Shown here: positions 53,669-61,403 of the stretch, piece after piece | How positions within the stretch are numbered: the first letter of the stretch is position 1 | How the letters are laid out: each line of letters starts with the position of its first letter | Assembly (NCBI RefSeq): GCF_028750675.1 | Contig: NZ_JAQQPZ010000006.1 | Location: forward strand, 141,665 to 205,664 | Origin: Shewanella metallivivens | GTDB taxonomy: Bacteria; Pseudomonadota; Gammaproteobacteria; Enterobacterales; Shewanellaceae | Length of the DNA stretch: 64,000 bases | Reading direction: 5' to 3' | Made by a program: the position numbers and the translations under genes | Notes under the pieces: generated by a model | What the model was told of the DNA's origin: nothing | The model's database searches: none | Seen by the model: only the letters and a program-made list of their open reading frames with translations

Positions 53669-54193
53669 TTAAAGGGTTGATAATGTTATATTGGGTTGTA
53701 ACTCAGCAGGGAACTCAAACGCTATAGGCCATAATTTTTGACGTTGTTTGTCATAAGCTTGCCACAGTGTGAGATAGCTCTTTTGCACGACTGGATGCTT
53801 CAAATTAGGGGCAACCTCAGCAAGAGGCCATAGTACAAAGGCATTAAATAAAATTTCACCACGAGGCAGCTCTACTGGCGTTTCACAGATCTTGTCATCA
53901 TATAAAAGTAAATCAATATCTAGGCTACGAGGGCTGAACTTTTTTTCACCTTTAATTCGCCCATTCGCTTGTTCAATACGCTTAAACGTTGCAACAACCT
54001 CAGCAATGCTCAGTTCGGTTTCAGCCACTGCCACCATATTTAAAAAGTTGGTGCCTTTAAAACCAACAGATTCACTTTCAAATACCCGCGACAACTGCAA
54101 AGGACCAAAATATTGCTGAAGATCTAATAAGCCAGCGTTAAGGTGTTCTTCAGGCGATATGTTCGTGCCTAAACTGATGTAAATACGTGCCAT
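53669..54193 (-). CDS. folK: HPPK, folate pyrophosphokinase FolK
   Basis: Transfers pyrophosphate from ATP to hydroxymethyl-dihydropterin in folate synthesis. 174 residues with [14 protein letters not shown] at the N-terminus, [10 protein letters not shown] and the metal-binding aspartates in [14 protein letters not shown]. Lies 40 bp after folB, the preceding enzyme in the pathway. Confidence 0.95.
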   Translation of the reverse strand: MARIYISLGTNISPEEHLNAGLLDLQQYFGPLQLSRVFESESVGFKGTNFLNMVAVAETELSIAEVVATFKRIEQANGRIKGEKKFSPRSLDIDLLLYDDKICETPVELPRGEILFNAFVLWPLAEVAPNLKHPVVQKSYLTLWQAYDKQRQKLWPIAFEFPAELQPNITLSTL

Positions 54194-54233
54194 TAGCTAA
54201 CCTAAATTGCGAATAAAATATATAGAAACACTG

Positions 54234-54587
54234 TTAAATACGGCCACGTTCAATCTCAACACCCACAGATGCGGCATGTGGCACTGCACCGGGTTTCATT
54301 ACGACAACTTTTACCCAAGGCACGTTAAATTCATCTTGAAGGCAGTCGGCAATCATTTCCGCAACGGTTTCAATCAATTCGATAGGTTTTTCTGTAACCA
54401 AAGCCGTTAATCGATTCGATACGGTTTCATAACACAACGCATGCTCATAATTGTCACTGGCAGCCGCTAGACGGTTGTCCCACGCCATATCTAAATCAAT
54501 TAATAATGTTTGATGAAGCTTTTTTTCCCAGTCATAGATACCTATCACGGTTTCTATGGCTAACTGACGTATAAGCACCTTATCCAT
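54234..54587 (-). CDS. folB: Dihydroneopterin aldolase FolB
   Basis: 117 residues from ATG 54587 (MDKVLIRQLAIETVIGIYDWEK) with AAGG nine to ten bases upstream; a GTG four codons earlier is less likely. The catalytic glutamate is in GIYDWEK and the lysine in VVMKPGAVPHA. It makes hydroxymethyl-dihydropterin for FolK. Divergent from plsY across about 240 bp. Confidence 0.94.
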   Translation of the reverse strand: MDKVLIRQLAIETVIGIYDWEKKLHQTLLIDLDMAWDNRLAAASDNYEHALCYETVSNRLTALVTEKPIELIETVAEMIADCLQDEFNVPWVKVVVMKPGAVPHAASVGVEIERGRI

Positions 54588-54829
54588 GTAACTACCCACC
54601 TTGAACGACTGAAAAAGACCCTAAGATCATCCTAATCAAACTTTATTACCGATTATATGCTTAATAATACACATTTAACCTTTTTCCTAATGAATTAAAG
54701 CAGTAGGATAAGCGCTATTGTGCAATTAACATCTTTTTACTGATGTGAATTTGCCCAGAGTCAGCACAGTTTATTGCAGACTTGCAAATCAATGCGCGAT
54801 GATACCCTAAGAAGACTAAGGAAACCAAT

Positions 54830-55456
54830 TTGAACACCGTTATTGTCACAATATTGATGATCATAGCCGCTTATTTAGCAGGTTCGATCTCAAGTGCCGT
54901 ATTGGTTTGTAAAATAAGAGGTTTACCTGACCCAAGAACCAGTGGTTCTGGTAATCCTGGGGCGACAAATGTATTGCGCATAGGGGGCGTTAGTTCAGCA
55001 GGATTAGTGCTGTTTTTTGACATGCTAAAAGGCGCACTTCCCTCTTATCTCGGTTATAAAATGGGTTTGGATGCCGCATCGCTCGGTTTTATTGCCGTGT
55101 GCGCTTGTCTTGGACACATCTTCCCACTGTTTTTTGGTTTTAAAGGCGGCAAAGGTGTGGCGACGGCATTTGGCGCAATGGCTCCCATTGGTGGCGATTT
55201 AGCACTGTGCCTTATTTTAACCTGGGTGGTGGTTGTGTTAATCACTCGCTACTCATCTGTTGCGGCAATGGCTGCGGCAACGTTGGCACCTTTTTATACT
55301 TGGTGGCTAGATGATAGATTTATTTTACCAGTAGCGATGCTTTCAACGCTTATTTTGATCCGCCATAAAGACAATATAGGCCGTTTACGAATTGGTGAAG
55401 AAACTAAAGTTTCCCGAAAAAAATCCATAAAAAAACCTAACTCCACCAAGCGTTAG
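54830..55456 (+). CDS. plsY: Glycerol-3-phosphate acyltransferase PlsY
   Basis: First acylation step of phospholipid synthesis, from acyl-phosphate. 208 residues, five helices, with the three loops [27 protein letters not shown] and a C-terminal basic tail ([13 protein letters not shown]). The start is TTG 54830, backed by AAGGA seven bases upstream and no alternative. The stop codon lies inside the terminator hairpin of convergent tsaD. Confidence 0.95.
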   Translation: MNTVIVTILMIIAAYLAGSISSAVLVCKIRGLPDPRTSGSGNPGATNVLRIGGVSSAGLVLFFDMLKGALPSYLGYKMGLDAASLGFIAVCACLGHIFPLFFGFKGGKGVATAFGAMAPIGGDLALCLILTWVVVVLITRYSSVAAMAAATLAPFYTWWLDDRFILPVAMLSTLILIRHKDNIGRLRIGEETKVSRKKSIKKPNSTKR

Positions 55457-55461
55457 GTTTT
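55432..55461. terminator. Terminator shared by plsY and tsaD
   Basis: AAAACCTAAC/GTTAGGTTTT (55432-55441 with 55452-55461) overlaps the plsY 3' end. The minus strand has seven Ts after it, so it mainly ends tsaD. Confidence 0.8.
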
Positions 55462-55480
55462 CATATCGCCAAGCTAAAGT

Positions 55481-56497
55481 TTAATCAACAGCAGGCAAAG
55501 TATCTAATGGCCAGCGAGGTTGACCTTTAACGGCTAAATCTTCAACTTGCCCTGCACGTAACCTTTGTATACCCGCATAGGCAATCATGGCGCCATTATC
55601 GGTGCAAAACTCACCACGAGGGTAATACACTTTACCGCCCAAATTAGTCATCATTTTTGCTAATGATTCGCGTAAACGTGTATTTGCACTCACGCCGCCT
55701 GCAATCACTAATCGTTTGTAACCCGTTTGTTTTAAGGCTCGCTTACACTTAATGGCCAATGTATCCACCACAGCCTCTTCAAAAGCACGGGCAATATTCG
55801 CACGAGTTTGGTGATCATCTGGTTCAGCGGCAATGGTATTTGCGGTAAACGTTTTTAAACCAGAAAAACTAAAGTCTAAACCGGGTCTGTCTGTCATAGG
55901 CCGTGGAAACTTATAACCTGCTGGTAATCCTTCCTGAGCCAACTTGGCCAGGCGCGGTCCACCTGGGTAATCTAATCCCATTAATTTAGCGGTTTTATCA
56001 AATGCTTCACCGGCTGCATCATCAACCGACTCTCCTAATACCTGATAACGGCCAATGCCTTCAACTTGTACCAACATCGAATGGCCGCCAGACACTAAAA
56101 GCGCAATAAACGGAAATTCAGGAGCATCATCTTCTAACATAGGAGCTAATAAATGCCCTTCCATATGGTGGACACCCACAGCAGGCTTGTTCCAAGCATA
56201 AGCTAAAGAGCGCCCAACACAAGCGCCAACCAGCAAAGCACCAATAAGACCAGGCCCCTTGGTATAAGCAACACCGTCGATATCATCTAAGCTTGAATTA
56301 GCTTCACTTAAGGCCTGCTTGATTAATGGCACAATTTTACGAACATGATCACGAGATGCGAGCTCAGGCACCACACCGCCATAATCGGCGTGCAACTTAA
56401 CTTGGCTATAGAGGACATGCGACATTAAGCCTAACTTATCGTCATACACCGCAATCCCAGTCTCATCACAAGATGTTTCTATACCTATAACCCGCAT
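55481..56497 (-). CDS. tsaD: tRNA threonylcarbamoyladenosine synthase TsaD
   Basis: Transfers threonylcarbamoyl to A37 of ANN-reading tRNAs with TsaB and TsaE. 338 residues, ASKHA fold. Iron-binding histidines are in VHHMEGHL; other motifs are [32 protein letters not shown] and [11 protein letters not shown]. Divergent from rpsU, the usual arrangement. Confidence 0.97.
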   Translation of the reverse strand: MRVIGIETSCDETGIAVYDDKLGLMSHVLYSQVKLHADYGGVVPELASRDHVRKIVPLIKQALSEANSSLDDIDGVAYTKGPGLIGALLVGACVGRSLAYAWNKPAVGVHHMEGHLLAPMLEDDAPEFPFIALLVSGGHSMLVQVEGIGRYQVLGESVDDAAGEAFDKTAKLMGLDYPGGPRLAKLAQEGLPAGYKFPRPMTDRPGLDFSFSGLKTFTANTIAAEPDDHQTRANIARAFEEAVVDTLAIKCKRALKQTGYKRLVIAGGVSANTRLRESLAKMMTNLGGKVYYPRGEFCTDNGAMIAYAGIQRLRAGQVEDLAVKGQPRWPLDTLPAVD

Positions 56498-56799
56498 AAT
56501 CTCTCGTCTTCATCAAAAATAAGGCCGCTAATTCTACCCGTGTCAGCTTAAATACTCCAACATTTCAGCATTAAAGCCGATAATTATAAAAAAATGAAAG
56601 TGTTAGGCCTTAGTCAAAGAGAAACTCAATCAGGGGTTTACAAATGGACGCTGCTCGGTGTAAAATTCCGCACCATTTTAAATAGCCTTTGGATTGAGTT
56701 GAGGTCCTGCTGTTTAATGTCTGTCATTAATTTATGCCAGCAAAATTTAAACCGTAGACTTAGCCAACCAACATAACTACACCTAAGGGGTGATGGCGT
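56498..56799. other. Divergent tsaD/rpsU promoter region
   Basis: 302 bp without a credible gene; a 60-codon frame at 56594 lacks a ribosome-binding site. It holds the candidate rpsU promoter at 56637 and a long rpsU leader. Confidence 0.6.
56637..56666 (+). promoter_or_regulatory. Candidate promoter of the rpsU-yqeY-dnaG-rpoD cluster
   Basis: TTTACA (56637-56642), 18-bp spacer, TAAAAT (56661-56666). This would start transcription near 56673, leaving a leader of about 127 nt before rpsU. Confidence 0.45.
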
Positions 56800-57015
56800 A
56801 TGCCAATTATTAAAGTACGTGAAAACGAACCATTCGACGTAGCTCTTCGTCGTTTCAAGCGCTCTTGTGAAAAAGCTGGTATTTTAGCTGACGTGCGTGC
56901 TCGTGAATTCTACGAGAAGCCAACTACTGCTCGTAAGCGTGCAAAAGCTGCTGCAGTTAAGCGTTTAGCTAAAAAGCTTTCTCGCGAAAACGCACGTCGC
57001 GTACGTTTATACTAA
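56800..57015 (+). CDS. rpsU: 30S ribosomal protein S21
   Basis: 71 residues, strongly basic, [20 protein letters not shown] to the C-terminal [10 protein letters not shown] as in E. coli S21. It helps the 30S subunit pair with the Shine-Dalgarno. An AAGGGGTGA lies upstream. First gene of the macromolecular-synthesis cluster. Confidence 0.98.
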   Translation: MPIIKVRENEPFDVALRRFKRSCEKAGILADVRAREFYEKPTTARKRAKAAAVKRLAKKLSRENARRVRLY

Positions 57016-57022
57016 TCTCATT

Positions 57023-57466
57023 ATGAACTTAACCGATCAGCTAAAAGACCAAATGAAAGAAGCCATGCGCGCTAAAGAAAAAGTGCGCTTGGGGACAATT
57101 CGTATGGCACTTGCCGCCATCAAACAGATTGAAGTGGATACCCGCGAATCTCTGAATGATGAACAAGCGATAGCTGTATTAACCAAAATGGTCAAACAAC
57201 GTCGCGATTCGATTGCTCAGTATGAAGCAGCCGGACGTCCGGAGTTAGCCGCAGCAGAGGCAGAAGAGATTCAAGTTATTGAAGCTTTTTTACCACAACA
57301 ACTAACCGAAGAAGAAGTTGCAACGATTATCGATGCCACTATTGCCGAAGTTGGTGCTGCATCCATGGCGGATATGGGTAAAGTAATGGGAGCATTAAAA
57401 TCAAAAGTTCAAGGTCGTGCAGATTTAGGTGCTATTGGCGCCATGATACGTGCTAAATTGAAATAA
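57023..57466 (+). CDS. yqeY: GatB/YqeY-domain protein
   Basis: 147 residues, LTDQLKDQMKEAMRAKEK through VMGALKSKVQGRADLGAIG, covering the whole YqeY family length. The domain matches the tRNA-binding tail of GatB but the stand-alone role is unclear. Begins seven bases after rpsU and is separated from dnaG by a terminator-like hairpin. This insertion is not present in the E. coli rpsU-dnaG-rpoD operon. Confidence 0.9.
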   Translation: MNLTDQLKDQMKEAMRAKEKVRLGTIRMALAAIKQIEVDTRESLNDEQAIAVLTKMVKQRRDSIAQYEAAGRPELAAAEAEEIQVIEAFLPQQLTEEEVATIIDATIAEVGAASMADMGKVMGALKSKVQGRADLGAIGAMIRAKLK

Positions 57467-57485
57467 TTGCTTTTTAATGTTGAAT

Positions 57486-57507
57486 AAGCCGTGCACTTGC
57501 ACGGCTT
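57486..57507 (+). terminator. Attenuating terminator between yqeY and dnaG
   Basis: AAGCCGTGCA/TGCACGGCTT stem followed by GTTTGTTT. It sits where E. coli has the internal terminator that lowers dnaG expression relative to rpsU; partial readthrough is inferred. Confidence 0.65.
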
Positions 57508-57555
57508 GTTTGTTTAAATCAGTTGATAAAGTAAATTCGAGAACAATAGCAATCA

Positions 57556-59283
57556 ATGGCGATACCTCGTGATTTTATCAATGAGCTTATAGCTCGCATT
57601 GACATTGTTGATCTAATTGATCGCAAAGTCCCTTTGAAAAAAGCCGGTAAAAACCACTCGGCTTGCTGCCCTTTTCATAGTGAAAAATCACCTTCTTTCA
57701 CCGTCAGCAGAGATAAACAGTTTTACCATTGTTTTGGCTGCGGCGCCCACGGCAATGCTATTGACTTTGTCATGGAATACGATCGCCTCGAATTTGTTGA
57801 TGCCATTGAAGAACTTGCAAGTCAACTCGGATTATCCGTACCAAGAGAGCAAGGTACAGGAAAAAGGCCAGACCAAGGTTTAAGCCGCGATTTATACCAA
57901 TTGATGGAAGAAGCCAATATCTTCTACCAAAGCCAGTTAAGACAACACCAAGATAAACAAAAAGTAATTGATTACCTTGAGTTTAGAGGCTTATCAAACG
58001 ACGTAGTTGAACAATTCGGTATTGGGTTTGCCCCCGATGGCTGGGACGGTTTACTTGGACGTTACCGCCAAAATCAAGCCGCACAAGATAAATTACTGAC
58101 AGCAGGCATGCTCATTGCCAACGATAACGGCAAACGTTATGACCGTTTTCGTGACAGATTAATGTTCCCAATCCGTGATCGCAGAGGTCGCGTTGTCGGA
58201 TTTGGTGGACGTGTTTTGGGTGAAGGTACCCCAAAATACTTGAATTCTCCAGAAACGCCCATATTTCATAAGGGTAATGAGCTTTATGGTTTATATGAGC
58301 TCAAGCAAAAACACCGCGATCCACAGCACGTTTTAATTGTTGAAGGCTATATGGATGTAGTCGCCCTAGCGCAATTTGGGGTAGATTATGCGGTAGCCTC
58401 ACTAGGCACGGCAACCACAGCTGAACAATTTCAGCTTTTAGTGCGTAGTGCTAAACAAGTGATTTGTTGTTATGACGGCGACAGAGCCGGTCGAGAAGCA
58501 GCATGGCGAGCACTAGAAACAGCCCTGCCACTGCTCAAACCTGGCGACCAAGTAAAATTCATGTTTTTGCCTCAAGGCGAAGACCCTGACACCATGGTCA
58601 GAAAAATTGGTAAAGATGCATTTGAAACATTAATGCAGCAAGCCATGTTACTACCGGAGTTTCTTTTTGACACGTTAAGTAACAACCATGGTGCAGACAA
58701 AGGGGCATTAGCCAAGCAAGCTATTGGCCTAATTGAAAAGGTACAAGATACTGTCCTACAAAATTTGTTGCTAGAAAATTTAGCACACAAACTGGGCATG
58801 AACAGTAGCGAAGATTTAAAGAAAAAATTAGGTTTTGCGGTAAAAAAAGCACAACCACTTAATGCAAAAGGCTTACAAGGCCGTGGCACACCATTAAGGC
58901 TAGCCATTGCTCTGTTGGTTCAACACCCTCATTTAGGGTTTGGATTAAAAGAGCAAGCAGCATTAAAACGACTAAAAATGCCTGGAGTTGAATTACTCGG
59001 GCACTTGTTAGAAATAACTCGTGAACAATCGTTAAACAGCGCACAACTACTTGAACTACATAGAGAGCATGAACAAAAAAGCACTCTAATAAAGCTAGCC
59101 CAATGGGACCATCAAGTGGCGGATGAAAACGTATTGCTAGAGTTTAAACAAACCCTGATTTGGTTATACAATCAATCAATTGAACAACTTTATCAGGAAC
59201 TAAGCCTTAAGCAGACTTTGACCAAAGTTGAAAAGCTTCAACTAACAAAGCTGATTTCGATAATAAAAGGCAAGGCAACATAG
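57556..59283 (+). CDS. dnaG: DNA primase DnaG
   Basis: Makes RNA primers at the fork. 575 residues. The CHC2 zinc finger (CCPFHSEKSPSF ... FYHCFGCG) is at about residues 37-65. The RNA polymerase/Toprim core has LIVEGYMDVVALAQFG and CYDGDRAGREAA, and a C-terminal DnaB-interacting helical domain covers about 430-575. No obvious Shine-Dalgarno (GAGAACAATAGCA before ATG), in line with low expression. Followed by rpoD 151 bp later. Confidence 0.97.
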   Translation: MAIPRDFINELIARIDIVDLIDRKVPLKKAGKNHSACCPFHSEKSPSFTVSRDKQFYHCFGCGAHGNAIDFVMEYDRLEFVDAIEELASQLGLSVPREQGTGKRPDQGLSRDLYQLMEEANIFYQSQLRQHQDKQKVIDYLEFRGLSNDVVEQFGIGFAPDGWDGLLGRYRQNQAAQDKLLTAGMLIANDNGKRYDRFRDRLMFPIRDRRGRVVGFGGRVLGEGTPKYLNSPETPIFHKGNELYGLYELKQKHRDPQHVLIVEGYMDVVALAQFGVDYAVASLGTATTAEQFQLLVRSAKQVICCYDGDRAGREAAWRALETALPLLKPGDQVKFMFLPQGEDPDTMVRKIGKDAFETLMQQAMLLPEFLFDTLSNNHGADKGALAKQAIGLIEKVQDTVLQNLLLENLAHKLGMNSSEDLKKKLGFAVKKAQPLNAKGLQGRGTPLRLAIALLVQHPHLGFGLKEQAALKRLKMPGVELLGHLLEITREQSLNSAQLLELHREHEQKSTLIKLAQWDHQVADENVLLEFKQTLIWLYNQSIEQLYQELSLKQTLTKVEKLQLTKLISIIKGKAT

Positions 59284-59434
59284 TACTCATTGATTGTTCA
59301 ACAATCTGCGTACAAAACGCTGCCATGGACTAGCTAAGATTAGTCCACACAGTTATAATTGACGATTTGCGCGCCACTTTAGCTCGGCTAAATGGCCTAT
59401 CGTTTTATCAGTTACCCAAACTTGGATGATATCT

Positions 59435-61282
59435 ATGGATCACACTCCGCAGTCGCAACTCAAACTGTTGCTCGCTAAAGGTAAAGAGCAAGGTTACTTA
59501 ACCTATGCTGAAGTGAACGACCACTTACCAGCAGACATGGTCGATTCAGATCAGATTGAAGATATTATCCAGATGATAAATGACATGGGTATCCGCGTTT
59601 TTGAAGAAGCGCCAGATGCCGATGACATGATGATGTCGGAAGACAACACAGACGAAGATGCTGCAGAAGAAGCTGCAGCAGCACTCGCAACCGTAGAAAG
59701 TGAGTTAGGCCGTACCACTGACCCTGTGCGTATGTACATGCGTGAAATGGGTACAGTTGAGCTACTTACTCGCGAAGGCGAAATTGTTATTGCTAAGCGT
59801 ATTGAAGAAGGTATCAACACTGTACAGAGCTCTGTGAGTGAATACCCTCAAGCGATTGCAATGATCTTAGAGCAATTCGACCAGTATGAAGCTGACGAAT
59901 TACGCTTGTCTGATATTATCTCTGGATTTATCAATCCTGACGAAGACGATGTTGCCCCAACAGCAACAAACATCGGCTCTGAACTCTCTGAAGATGATCG
60001 TGATGATGACGATGATGACGATGATGACGACGATGACGATGATTCTGACGACGAAGAAGAAGGCAACAAAGGCCCGGATCCTGAAGAAGCTAAAGAGAAG
60101 TTTACTCAATTAAGAGAAGCTTACGAAAAAAGCTTAGGCATTATTGCTGAAAAAGGCCGTGACCACCCTGAAGCCATTGGTTCTTTATTTGTTATCGGTG
60201 AGTTATTCAAAGAATTCCGCCTTGTGCCTAAACAGTTTGACCGTTTAGTAAAAAGCATGCGCAACATGATGGATCGCGTTCGTGTTCAAGAGCGTCTAGT
60301 GATCAAGCTTTGTGTTGAACAAGCTAAAATGCCGAAGAAAAACTTCATCAAAGCATTTACCGGTAATGAAACTAATCTAACTTGGTTTGAAACCGAAAAA
60401 GCCAGCAGTAAGCCTTACGCTGAAGGTCTTCGTATGATCGAAGATGACGTTGCACGTTGTGTTGGCAAGCTACTCGCGATTGAAGAAGAAACCGATTTAA
60501 CCATCGCAGGTATTAAAGACATTAACCGTCGTATGTCGATTGGTGAAGCCAAAGCACGTCGTGCTAAGAAAGAAATGGTTGAAGCCAACTTACGTCTGGT
60601 TATCTCTATTGCGAAAAAGTACACCAACCGTGGTTTACAGTTCTTGGACTTAATCCAGGAAGGTAACATCGGCTTAATGAAAGCGGTTGATAAGTTTGAA
60701 TACCGTCGTGGTTATAAGTTCTCAACTTATGCAACCTGGTGGATCCGTCAGGCGATTACTCGCTCGATTGCAGACCAAGCACGTACGATCCGTATTCCGG
60801 TACACATGATCGAAACCATCAACAAGCTGAACCGTATTTCACGTCAAATGCTTCAAGAAATGGGCCGCGAGCCGTCTCCTGAAGAATTGGCAGAACGTAT
60901 GATGATGCCTGAAGATAAGATCCGTAAGGTACTTAAAATCGCTAAAGAGCCAATCTCAATGGAAACCCCAATCGGTGACGATGAAGATTCGCATTTAGGT
61001 GATTTTATCGAGGACACGACCCTCGAGCTACCATTAGACTCAGCCACAAGCGAAAGTCTAAAGAACGCCACTCACGAAGTGCTAGCCGGCTTAACAGCCC
61101 GTGAAGCAAAAGTACTGCGTATGCGTTTCGGTATCGACATGAACACCGACCACACATTAGAAGAAGTGGGCAAACAGTTTGACGTAACACGTGAACGTAT
61201 TCGTCAGATTGAAGCTAAAGCGTTACGTAAGTTACGTCACCCTTCTCGCTCAGAGATTTTGAAGTCTTTCCTAGACGAATAA
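59435..61282 (+). CDS. rpoD: Primary sigma factor RpoD (sigma-70)
   Basis: 615 residues from ATG 59435 ([16 protein letters not shown], matching [12 protein letters not shown] of E. coli; GGAT upstream); an ATG three codons earlier is less likely. Region 1.1 lies at the N-terminus, region 1.2 has [11 protein letters not shown], and region 2 has [23 protein letters not shown] and [12 protein letters not shown]. Region 3 follows, and region 4 has the helix-turn-helix [24 protein letters not shown]. The non-conserved linker carries 14 consecutive aspartates (residues 190-203, bases 60002-60043). Last gene of the cluster; terminator follows. Confidence 0.98.
   Translation: MDHTPQSQLKLLLAKGKEQGYLTYAEVNDHLPADMVDSDQIEDIIQMINDMGIRVFEEAPDADDMMMSEDNTDEDAAEEAAAALATVESELGRTTDPVRMYMREMGTVELLTREGEIVIAKRIEEGINTVQSSVSEYPQAIAMILEQFDQYEADELRLSDIISGFINPDEDDVAPTATNIGSELSEDDRDDDDDDDDDDDDDDSDDEEEGNKGPDPEEAKEKFTQLREAYEKSLGIIAEKGRDHPEAIGSLFVIGELFKEFRLVPKQFDRLVKSMRNMMDRVRVQERLVIKLCVEQAKMPKKNFIKAFTGNETNLTWFETEKASSKPYAEGLRMIEDDVARCVGKLLAIEEETDLTIAGIKDINRRMSIGEAKARRAKKEMVEANLRLVISIAKKYTNRGLQFLDLIQEGNIGLMKAVDKFEYRRGYKFSTYATWWIRQAITRSIADQARTIRIPVHMIETINKLNRISRQMLQEMGREPSPEELAERMMMPEDKIRKVLKIAKEPISMETPIGDDEDSHLGDFIEDTTLELPLDSATSESLKNATHEVLAGLTAREAKVLRMRFGIDMNTDHTLEEVGKQFDVTRERIRQIEAKALRKLRHPSRSEILKSFLDE
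60002..60043 (+). repeat. GAT/GAC codon repeat (poly-Asp tract) in rpoD
   Basis: Fourteen consecutive Asp codons in a nearly regular GATGATGAC pattern, followed by Ser-Asp-Asp-Glu-Glu-Glu. A simple-sequence tract of this type can change length by slippage without breaking the frame. Confidence 0.9.
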
Positions 61283-61312
61283 ATAATCGTCATAGTCTGC
61301 AAAGGCAACATC

Positions 61313-61342
61313 AAAAAACCCAGCTAAATTGCTGGGTTTTTT
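61313..61342 (+). terminator. Terminator of rpoD
   Basis: AAAAAACCCAGC/GCTGGGTTTTTT stem with a 6-nt loop, 31 bp after the rpoD stop. Confidence 0.9.
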
Positions 61343-61357
61343 ATTGCGTGCAAGCCC

Positions 61358-61384
61358 AAAAAAAGCCCACGCAATTGCGTGAGC
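61358..61384 (-). terminator. Terminator of the Fe-S dehydrogenase gene
   Basis: On the minus strand GCTCACGC/GCGTGGGC (one G-T pair) with an AATT loop is followed by seven Ts. It lies 20 bp past the stop of the gene at 61404. Confidence 0.85.
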
Positions 61385-61403
61385 TGTAATTGAAATCAAC
61401 CTG

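Noticed and set aside
56594..56776. 60-codon frame between tsaD and rpsU
   Set aside because: No Shine-Dalgarno, low-complexity composition, and it covers the likely rpsU promoter.
59848..60113. Frames rich in Ser, Val/Ile or Met/Thr over the middle of rpoD
   Set aside because: They are the other-frame readings of the GAT/GAC repeat inside rpoD and have no start signals.
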